A stretch of 64,000 bases of DNA from assembly GCA_947626135.1 (NCBI GenBank), contig CANQQZ010000010.1, positions 1 through 64,000 on the forward strand. Direction: 5' to 3'. The notes below the pieces were generated by a model. That model had not been told where the DNA came from, ran no database searches, and was given only the letters and a program-made list of their open reading frames with translations. Source of the DNA: an uncultured Clostridia bacterium (GTDB lineage: Bacteria > Bacillota > Clostridia > UBA1381). How positions within the stretch are numbered: position 1 is the stretch's first letter; the number at the start of each line of letters is the position of its first letter. Below are positions 60,401 through 64,000 of the stretch, in pieces. Position numbers and translations under genes: made by a program.

Positions 60401-62097
60401 GCTGGGCTGACGAGAATAACGATATAGTTCCGGAAACGGCATTCGCGTCCGTTACAAAGGATATGACGCTCAAGGCGGTATTTGAACGCGAAGCGTATAA
60501 TATAATCAATGATACAAATGACGCGCACGGCACGGCTCAGGTTCAGTCCAAAGCCGCTCCCAATACGACGGTTACCATTACGGCGCAGCCCGCAAGCGGT
60601 GATTACGAGGTTGATAAATATACCGTTACCACAGCATCGGGCGACAGCGTTCAGGTAACGCCTAACGGCAATACGGCAACGTTTACGATGCCTGAGAGCG
60701 ACGTTACCGTGCGGGTAACATTTAAGGAAAGGACATATACGGTTACAGTTAACGCGGGCTCCGGCGGTCAGGTTTCGGCAAGCAAGACGACGGATATAAA
60801 GAAGGGTGAAATCATCACAATCACGGCGACAGCAAACGCCGGATACAGATTGGGAACCATTACAGTTAAGGATGCGGCAGGCAACGATATCGAGCTTACC
60901 GCGGATAATACCTTTGAAATGCCCGCAAGCAACGTTACGGTTACAGTCACATTCGCATCCACCGGCGGCAGCAGCAGTGGCGGCGGCGGTGGCGGCGGCG
61001 GTGGCGGCGGCGGAAACGCCCTGACCATCAGATATGAGGAAGCCGACGGCAAGGCGGGAGCAAGCGTATCAAAGCTTGAGGCTCCCGCGGGAAGCGAGCC
61101 GGTTGACCTTATAGCCGTATTCACCAGCAAGCCTAAAAATGATAAGGTCATCTGGTCGTCGAGTAATGAGAAGGTTGCGACAGTCGATCAGAACGGAATA
61201 GTTTCGTTCATAAGCGAGGGCACAGCCGTTATTACGGCTGTAGCCGAGACAAGCAAGCTGCTTAAGGATACCGTTACGGTTACAGTAACGCAATCCGAGG
61301 CTTCGCCGTCGCCGAGCACCAGCCCGGCGCCCGGCGCGTCGCCCGGTCCGGACGACAGCAGCCCCGCAGGGACGGACATTCCTATCGAGCAGAACGGACC
61401 GCAGCTTATCACAAAGGAGATGCTCAATCCGTATATAATCGGTTATGAGGACAATGTTTTCGGACCGGAGCTGCCGATAAGCCGCGAGGAGGTTGCCACC
61501 ATTTTCGCGAGACTTATAGCAAACAGCGTATATATGGATAAGTCGTATGACACATCGTTCCCCGATGTGACCGATGCGGAATGGAGTAAGGATTATGTCG
61601 GTTATCTTGAAGGCTTCGATGTTATCAAAGGCTATGAGGACGGTTCATTCCGTCCGAAGGACCATATTACCAGAGCGGAAATGGCGGTTATGATGGCAAG
61701 AGCCGAGGGATATGATATATCCGGATATATGTCGCCCGACGCGCTTGTGTTCCCCGATGTGGAAGAGGGCTACGGAACATGGGCGGTTAAGGCTATTAAG
61801 GCTCTGACGGACGCCGGAATCATGGAGGGTTATACTGACGGCACATTCAGACCCGACCGTCCCATAACCAGAGCCGAGACAGTCGCGACCATAAACCGCG
61901 TTCTCGCGGATATGGAGATCGATTCAGCGGAGGTTCTTCCGTCAGACGTAACCGATGCGCATTGGGCGTATGACGATATCGTATTTGCAATGAATCACAG
62001 AATTTTAAAGGATGCGGCGGCGGATCCGAGCCAATTCCTTGATTCGGAGCAGTTTGACGAGAATATCATCAGAACGACCGAGACTGTGGACGACTGA
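48421..62097 (+). CDS. Gene 7: giant SLH-anchored repeat protein (adhesin-like)
   Basis: The 4558-residue protein begins with a signal peptide (about 1-30) and an A+T-rich unique region. Beta-sandwich repeats marked by GGTP and GY.F come next (about 220-1280, with three bacterial Ig-like domains among them). An FN3-like domain follows, then about seven Listeria-Bacteroides (InlB-B) repeats (about 1557-2137), recognised by Y.F.GWY and LYA.W. YDG/MBG-type repeats fill about 2230-3570. Two Ig-like domains, two more InlB-like units, two divergent InlB-B repeats and a polyglycine linker follow. A Big_2 domain (IWSSSNEKVATVDQNG), a Ser/Pro linker and three SLH domains (about 4327-4558) end it. It is anchored to the wall and likely mediates adhesion or fills the surface layer. 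No cohesin, dockerin or enzyme is visible. GGGGG lies 13 bases before the ATG. A bidirectional terminator follows. Confidence 0.8.
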   Translation: MKIRHLKKRLWSMLLALSMLLSVMPNGFAAEITSDNNQVPIKSIAIKHTAGVITGIDITVDPAIHASASAIIDYVIFTNYSHDGGSVDYDSETLSGEISDLPNGEYLSETINDDTLYMPAVYGYAVVNNENLGIINIPINGSAYDGDFSKSKIEELAADLESGFELDSAAQDQTPIKIFLWSEVAGNKDANRYEHEFTLDPSNNTDLTDPESSVSPTDQEITAGALTLTPPAVGGTPQSQPGDVTVSSSTPSDSFDVSGITWSGDLTSGGKFDADTAYTVELTLKPRSGYKFPDDPVEGSYTINGQAVTTDITKNTDGTITVKYTFTNTDKLAVTGIASASDDSLNRSYEDGGSFDYTGGKVTVTYNNGETEDVDLKSNTRGLSVVYGSGKSELADGIELHSGVFPAGENLFYHYDASEDQKDGINQSSGTLDSATLGDLTVAAAEKITEVSATFEFPAAGGTPAQTAEVTSGSPSDYTITDISWEESPAEGLESFSDFSGPTFGYNKKYKAVVTFTKAGSKSFDTPNVTATAKKKDEETTTKVDNVDDASESEVIAEFIFDPTAKKQISGGNVTVTAPEAGGTPNTSGTDTSDDFNIKSVEWSKADDSPVDGNFGYGEQYKVKVTIEPTADCEFPAEPDKSQYKVNGVEPDKVTRDSDGNCVLEYTFPATAGLDEISSVDVAGVTVPEAGATATTAGITVSTPNVTLTSDSDSPKWTTDGADPFTDQFEAGKKYTLSVKITPDAGHKFAETGMTGRVNSTYPATVVVDPGGMSATVTWEYTVAALEITAVDVSITDPKPEDDIPTSAWMDFDAIVTGLSVTPDSQAKITSVTYNEGDKDSVIPASGKFKENTQYTITVVLTAEENYAFTETHESDYKINGAAPSDLQTSPDGKTLTLKYTFTTDKDEITGVTVNGSPKLGPYAAETDNFDDSGITSVEVTYKYKGKETIEPAQFEDKGIKFSYGSGHTELPEPLTTDQNGQEVYVTVDDGTHTAAHSDSLGELDVRNKYTVTFYDTTGSGSPLGTAEVFDGDHITDSGKLNEIRGWGDTAATSAGDKYFDHWEVVGGSLMSGNYDPVSTPVTETVSVKAVVQEDAVQSIEHAGSLTKDTYAEHASFDPAGITATLHHVYSSNDETGILPAQWSDKHIKVVYADSGSGVDASACTDLPSSLTKDLNGKYLYLMYDDGSGPKLITSTPFAQLHIETEYKVILHYLGSDNSDKQAEIPALMTGDNVQEAQVTEKVTDINSLATGKWEYRSGDVVTFPITIATSDVEIWAQTKLPAPGNVSAAKVEWSGSGSEDDKKGGIKVKFDQVSDANEYAIEIKKDGRTVKTVTVSASDYSSDGTLIGADETVFTPGSGYTVEVVAKPAAGSHKVDSDPGTSSSVDAGKMYPTPPTTATGKYYNGITRGDLTFNTSQNVTWTIVSPETLVHVSDTNSRYAVSTAGNDMYLAVSGSNEVTVTVTKGDVEITKPPTVNGSEHRVGDEVTLETSGAEAQDSHEKASDFVVEGTWSVTSGNPLTAEDSNSVGYTFHPTNSNDYNDATGTLTVDDVIMVYTVTLKLNKNGSDEEDYQVLKIDKNDYVTTPKYSYKGDPDLTTNPGYRFLGWYESRSGGSPVDLSSKTITSELTLYAHWESAQYTVQFKKNDGTEDFYDDYKKENLNYGSTITEPTEPSRVGYDFGGWYKDSSCSEGEKWVFNGEGDASKVQDNVTLYAKWTVHKHKVTYHYTNDSGDQTAEHAKVPYGTKLDGDNAPPDNSTIGTRYGYTHENKWYTGTDYRNEWDFGTMTTPDSDLDLYLQWNPVDVTVKFMYNYDGAPSDGVFKTVTVSFGQNGQEIGRLLSNEQPTRQDWNFTGWYREPGCENHYLFTSATTVNSTDDINIYAGWERIKYRVTFYYNRSLEDSDTASFEINSGDTISADNITNLHLDTTGVNGDVFKGWAKLTEGVPDTDHLVTDASELVGTTVRENLNYQAQWEKRQITVRWLKNDGSGDAFQTGPVKNYGDNVYGSDFTSNNNTREHYTFKNWTLDQPGNRVLSGDVRVETEEEYFDIYAQWTPKKYTVHFKMNNGTNDDYTTQEVDYGALASSPSGTPERAGYTFTGWYKEPECSTKWTFETDAVTDVDETNGLSIYAGWRAEPKAEDMSLSVSPSNAVPAFTDATLTASYSATAGYSGVTFKWYKNGSPITDDDKYDLTDNTLTIKNFLSSYEGTYKAVLCVGEHEYDTVYKEAVLTIQKATTSIGGTGRNLSIEYTGLDIKWSDVITNPGLIDESTGTITVSDGAPPAKGNYNNTDGLRYRITRRGSSAVVTPKDAGEYTLTVSLGEDANGNYEKPADQVYNFTITPKELTVTPNAFTKEYDGNNNLPRQTLSKDSGLTGFIGDDGTGITAVLTGTYNSKNAGTYGSGQVSVTGTLNYPAETSARNYKLPDTITAAEGNAITKKTLTFTAANTSISRKVGSAAIDLSAIGTITFRTPVEPITKVSSALSSGNGYLLSFEKTSGTLELANPGGPMTLMPSTAETNIYKATIALTGDAATNYNLTSSEYTVTVNISDNAVYNLSVATDIDTSGVNVISPYVKETYHNGGSAESEPHSVTAASGNAAIKITPETGFEADRAEFKDGATGIGTLGAVQDAAGEKSVQYTAPGSLPENDTDVPIVVYFKPIPVELTGRNINSGAGEDDVYVNDTKEYNFESATGGSGSYKYSIAETTNCNASIDETNPTKLSITPTKKAEATVKVRVEDTGNGTYAEATYTLAADKILKATLTLKLTDVNETYTGRAYPILIDHESTTVDESKIKYSYERTADGTGAGSGSWWEDGVSYPTSDPPINAGTYSVTATVEGTDEYKEVTATGTVTISRDTLRAPFPGTPDVYEGTELKTVTVPGTATGTHSREVVNGTYAVESVAEGTVKAGLNENINYTFIPTSDKDKNNYENVSATNGSFTGKAKNSADIYITLNNSTATYGDGETQIRNNSQNAALQSSAPTAAAGGTWSYKYYGRSLDGTYSKAAEAADDVIPSKAGSYYVVVTYENTMYRGTKTATLTINPKQITVTWPEFVGQGKVFDNTPDAAISTELPANTPTFSGFVGGDEALVTPAIKASYQWTKNHSPYVHTDAEEITGTLSFDTDYAVDQTYKNYVIPPASATKIVTQPPTVRITARPLTANTLPEVVKDYDGTTRMPAGYSLMASYFTNYVETAVPTIGLGSTAFEDKNAGEGKTINWAPTVIGPYSKDYVIDLITKSGTINRKKIAFSVDSPLAVSTSPGMTGAEPGTTVDLKDAGRYFQTLAEGETLEEGVDYTLVYALTSSGTTKIELASDGHTTTPTDTEGDAEFSATVTLTTDKAKNYQFNSTSATYQSEDIAAGHITVTASNTVHRDVNIYDGADASAADITGGTKAVEFGSGAFTISAAPTLGEDKPVWSYATAVDNDVADITDNGDGTVTITPNKLGSVVLKASVSQTPEYSMASATVTISVTKNTVTVVMNPETAVYDGTNKKPNITVTGKNADGSAYTLVEGDDYTVTFYIGDPSDGGVEAGSEIIDVGEYYAVINITNDNYKLDDDADALIFTITSAQLEVGDITGDAVYKETLTAGGVTAPDVDPSADAPTYTYQWYVSDTEEGPGTPIDGATEASLELSEDLVGKYVYVEVTGTDNYEGQTAKSNSVKVEKIELEGSADITYDGKDSGEEAVRGTVLTADTSGIEEAYGDEIDPDKFTYEWYVRGDDGTPQKVGDGKTYTVTDDTAGKSVYAVAVYSDNGYEGSFQTDDVVTGKFALEAESELSAERVVGYDAFDITTDITNKSNKPVMLQAKAVEKGAQLESAASTVFTVSLSSADAVAADGTVTLTVTPVTGLDIGTYTATVYVYDSAYIGVDAVKMINVTFEVTPLVKHVKFLDKDGNVIAGSEQDIEAGQSATVPTPPEVEHYHFVKWTDEDGNELSASDFGNVQKDITAKAVYEINMYTVTFLDKDGNEIRKDTVEALTQIVPPSPGTVENYTFVGWADENNDIVPETAFASVTKDMTLKAVFEREAYNIINDTNDAHGTAQVQSKAAPNTTVTITAQPASGDYEVDKYTVTTASGDSVQVTPNGNTATFTMPESDVTVRVTFKERTYTVTVNAGSGGQVSASKTTDIKKGEIITITATANAGYRLGTITVKDAAGNDIELTADNTFEMPASNVTVTVTFASTGGSSSGGGGGGGGGGGGNALTIRYEEADGKAGASVSKLEAPAGSEPVDLIAVFTSKPKNDKVIWSSSNEKVATVDQNGIVSFISEGTAVITAVAETSKLLKDTVTVTVTQSEASPSPSTSPAPGASPGPDDSSPAGTDIPIEQNGPQLITKEMLNPYIIGYEDNVFGPELPISREEVATIFARLIANSVYMDKSYDTSFPDVTDAEWSKDYVGYLEGFDVIKGYEDGSFRPKDHITRAEMAVMMARAEGYDISGYMSPDALVFPDVEEGYGTWAVKAIKALTDAGIMEGYTDGTFRPDRPITRAETVATINRVLADMEIDSAEVLPSDVTDAHWAYDDIVFAMNHRILKDAAADPSQFLDSEQFDENIIRTTETVDD
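53090..54830 (+). repeat. InlB-B (Listeria-Bacteroides) repeat array in gene 7
   Basis: About seven units of 70-85 residues with the pattern YTVTF..NDG......YG......P.R.GY.F.GWY......Y.I.AYW-like ending. Examples are RVGYDFGGWYKD and RAGYTFTGWYKE. Confidence 0.85.
60977..61001 (+). repeat. 25-bp GGC-rich direct repeat, copy in gene 7
   Basis: Same 25 bases as at 44523-44547, in the same direction, inside the polyglycine linker. Confidence 0.75.
61400..62095 (+). other. SLH domains of gene 7
   Basis: Motifs YIIGYEDNVFGPELPISREE, LEGFDVIKGYEDGSFRPKD and DAGIMEGYTDGTFRPDRP, followed by a C-terminal tail. The first unit looks shortened. Confidence 0.85.
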
Positions 62098-62125
62098 TAT
62101 CAAAAGCGATAATAATTAAACAATC

Positions 62126-62163
62126 AAAAAGACTGACATCAAACGATGTCAGTCTTTGCTTTT
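62126..62163. terminator. Bidirectional terminator between gene 7 and smpB
   Basis: A perfect stem AAAGACTGACATC / GATGTCAGTCTTT around a 4-base loop has A and T tracts on both sides. It serves both converging genes. Confidence 0.9.
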
Positions 62164-62191
62164 GGTATGAATTGATTTGCGCGTGATCTGT

Positions 62192-62659
62192 TTAATAATT
62201 GCGCGCTTTGATCGCCCGCTCCGCGTCCCGCTTTGCGTCGCGCTTTGCTATATCCTCGCGCTTGTCATAGAGCTTTTTGCCCTTGCATAGCCCGAGAGAA
62301 ATTTTTACGAGGGAGCCCTTCATATATACGGAAAGAGGTATAAGCGAATACCCCTGCAATTTGATTTGTCCTATAAGTTTTCTTATTTCTGATTTATGCA
62401 TAAGCAGTCTGCGCGCTCTTAACGGATCGCGGTTAAAAATATTCCCGTGGTCGTATGGGCTTATGTTCATTTGCTTGAGAATTACCTCGCCGTTGTCTAT
62501 GGAAGCGTAGGCGTCCGATATGTTTACTCTGCCCTGACGTATGGATTTTACCTCGGTCCCCAGGAGCTCAATGCCCGTTTCGTAGGTTTCTATAATAAAA
62601 TATTCATATCTTGCTTTCTTGTTTTGCGCTATTGTTTTTACGCCGCGCTTGTCAGCCAA
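62192..62659 (-). CDS. smpB: SsrA-binding protein SmpB
   Basis: SmpB binds tmRNA and delivers it to stalled ribosomes; ssrA lies at the other end of the giant-gene block. Motifs are [40 protein letters not shown] and the basic C-terminal tail [19 protein letters not shown]. The TTG at 62659 has AAAGGAAG at the right distance and gives 155 residues; a GTG at 62668 is the alternative but sits almost on the ribosome site. It is a single gene with its own promoter and a shared terminator. Confidence 0.95.
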   Translation of the reverse strand: MADKRGVKTIAQNKKARYEYFIIETYETGIELLGTEVKSIRQGRVNISDAYASIDNGEVILKQMNISPYDHGNIFNRDPLRARRLLMHKSEIRKLIGQIKLQGYSLIPLSVYMKGSLVKISLGLCKGKKLYDKREDIAKRDAKRDAERAIKARNY

Positions 62660-62705
62660 AATTGCCACTTCCTTTCAAATGTGTTTTACGCATTCTACCC
62701 GACTA

Positions 62706-62734
62706 AGTATAACATAGTTTTTAACATTTTTCAA
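62706..62734 (-). promoter_or_regulatory. Promoter of smpB
   Basis: On the minus strand TTGAAA (62729-62734), 17 bases and TATACT (62706-62711), preceded by TATGT. Hexamers, spacing and the TATGT before the -10 are the same as in the ssrA promoter. Confidence 0.8.
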
Positions 62735-62814
62735 TAAATAAATACTAATTTCACGAAATTTACGCGTCCGGAAAAAAACGACGCTTCAAACCGCCTTTTT
62801 TGCGAAATAAACTA

Positions 62815-62843
62815 TTGACAAACATCGAAATATAATGGATAAT
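62815..62843 (+). promoter_or_regulatory. Promoter of carB
   Basis: TTGACA (62815-62820), 17 bases and GATAAT (62838-62843). I see no PyrR-type attenuator in the 40-base leader. Confidence 0.7.
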
Positions 62844-62884
62844 AATGTTATATTAAGGCAAAATAATGAAAGGAAACATAATTT

Positions 62885-64000
62885 ATGAAAAAAAGAGACG
62901 ACATACACAAGGTTCTTATAATCGGTTCCGGTCCCATAATTATAGGACAGGCATGCGAATTTGATTATTCCGGAACACAGGCATGTAAGGCTCTTCGCAA
63001 GCTTGGCTATGAAATTGTTCTTGTAAACTCAAATCCCGCAACCATTATGACGGATCCGGAAACGGCGGATGTAACGTATATCGAGCCGTTAAACGCCGAA
63101 AGGCTTACTCAGATAATAGAAAAGGAGCGCCCCGACGCGCTGCTGCCTAACCTTGGCGGACAGTCGGGACTGAATTTGTGCTCGGAGCTTGCAAATTCCG
63201 GAGTGCTGGACAAGTACGGCGTTAAGGTAATAGGCGTTCAGGTCGACGCAATTGACCGCGGCGAGGACAGAATTGAATTTAAGAAAACCATGAACAGCCT
63301 CGGTATAGAAATGGCGCGCAGCGAGGTCGCATACTCCGTTGACGAAGCGCTCGCTATCGCGGACAAGCTCGGATATCCGGTAGTGCTGCGCCCCGCGTAC
63401 ACTATGGGCGGCGCTGGCGGCGGTCTCGTTTACAACACGGAGGAGCTCAAAACGGTATGCGCGAGAGGCTTGCAGGCGAGCCTTGTCGGACAGGTTCTCG
63501 TTGAGGAATCCGTTCTGGGCTGGGAGGAGCTGGAACTGGAGGTCGTAAGAGATTCCAAAAACAACATGATCACCGTTTGCTTTATCGAGAATATCGACCC
63601 CTTGGGCGTTCACACGGGCGATTCGTTCTGCTCCGCGCCGATGCTTACCATTCCCGAGGACGTGCAAAAGGAATTACAGCGTCAGGCGTATAAAATTGTT
63701 GAAGCGATAGAGGTTATCGGCGGAACGAATGTGCAGTTCGCGAGAAATCCGGAGGACGGGCGAATTATAGTAATTGAAATCAATCCGCGCACCTCGCGCT
63801 CGTCGGCGCTCGCGTCGAAGGCGACTGGCTTTCCGATAGCGCTCGTTTCGGCTATGCTCGCGGCGGGACTTGATTTGTCCGATATAGAATGCGGCAAGTA
63901 CGGTACGCTTGACAAATATTATCCCGACGGCGACTACGTTGTTATAAAGTTTGCGCGCTGGGCTTTTGAGAAGTTCAAGGGCTCCGAGGATAAGCTCGGC
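62885..64000 (+). CDS. carB: Carbamoyl-phosphate synthase large subunit (5' part, cut by window end)
   Basis: Only the first 372 codons are in the window; the frame is open to the last base. The large subunit makes carbamoyl phosphate for pyrimidine and arginine synthesis. Visible are the start KVLIIGSGPIIIGQACEFDY, the SNPATIMTD loop, PNLGGQSGLNL, the ATP-grasp glycine loop YTMGGAGGG, GWEELELEV, and the metal-binding EINPRTSRSSALASKATG. These cover most of the first ATP-grasp (carboxyphosphate) domain. The ATG at 62885 follows GAAAGGAAA. carA is not upstream, so either it lies downstream or elsewhere. Confidence 0.95.
   Translation, partial: MKKRDDIHKVLIIGSGPIIIGQACEFDYSGTQACKALRKLGYEIVLVNSNPATIMTDPETADVTYIEPLNAERLTQIIEKERPDALLPNLGGQSGLNLCSELANSGVLDKYGVKVIGVQVDAIDRGEDRIEFKKTMNSLGIEMARSEVAYSVDEALAIADKLGYPVVLRPAYTMGGAGGGLVYNTEELKTVCARGLQASLVGQVLVEESVLGWEELELEVVRDSKNNMITVCFIENIDPLGVHTGDSFCSAPMLTIPEDVQKELQRQAYKIVEAIEVIGGTNVQFARNPEDGRIIVIEINPRTSRSSALASKATGFPIALVSAMLAAGLDLSDIECGKYGTLDKYYPDGDYVVIKFARWAFEKFKGSEDKLG

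Noticed and set aside
14049-62097. LPXTG sorting signals or sortase in the giant-gene block
   Set aside because: None of the seven C-termini has LPXTG with a membrane tail, and there is no sortase. Anchoring is by SLH or dockerin.

Overview
The window looks like a chromosome segment of an endospore-forming Clostridia-type Firmicute, probably anaerobic, with roughly 50% GC. The signs are SpoVT, strong AAGGAGG ribosome sites, sigma-A promoters close to TTGACA-17-TATAAT, S-layer-homology (SLH) wall anchors, and a tmRNA tag ending AYAA. I cannot name the species.

Bases 1-13,400 are mostly housekeeping in short units: a stalk-domain serine hydrolase, a DUF378 membrane protein, a DUF4830 lipoprotein-like protein, gdhA, and a leftward run of an OGG-type DNA glycosylase, a zinc-ribbon protein and class II fructose-bisphosphate aldolase. 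Then come an M18 aminopeptidase, an ECF-type sigma factor with an unrecognised soluble partner, spoVT, a DEDDh exonuclease, and a mtnN-luxS-DUF6873 operon of the activated methyl cycle. The tmRNA gene ssrA (13401-13753, minus strand) ends this part. Its partner smpB (62192-62659) and the start of carB close the window.

Between ssrA and smpB lies a 48-kb block of seven rightward genes (14049-62097) encoding about 15,900 residues of secreted protein with no catalytic domain that I can recognise. Genes 1 and 2 (4447 and 3364 aa) are giant fibronectin-III proteins with glycine-rich modules, each ending in an X-like module plus dockerin. Gene 3 (1541 aa) and gene 5 (415 aa) pair cohesin-like modules with a C-terminal dockerin. 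Gene 4 (902 aa) has a cohesin-like module, four Ig-like repeats and three SLH domains. Gene 6 (639 aa) is cohesin-like with no anchor. Gene 7 (4558 aa) is an SLH-anchored protein built of Ig-like, InlB-B, YDG/MBG and related repeats. The set reads as a complete self-assembling surface scaffold: dockerin-bearing fibres, cohesin-dockerin connectors and SLH wall anchors. It is organised like a cellulosome but without enzymes.

Genes 1 and 2 share an almost identical promoter. A 14-bp dyad lies between its -35 and -10, with compensating base changes that keep the symmetry, and a second pair of half-sites lies 52 bp apart. This points to a dedicated regulator. Gene 1 has its own terminator. Genes 2-7 may form one transcript of about 34 kb, broken only by U-tract-less hairpins. 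The domain calls in this block come from reading the proteins by eye and need profile or structure confirmation.
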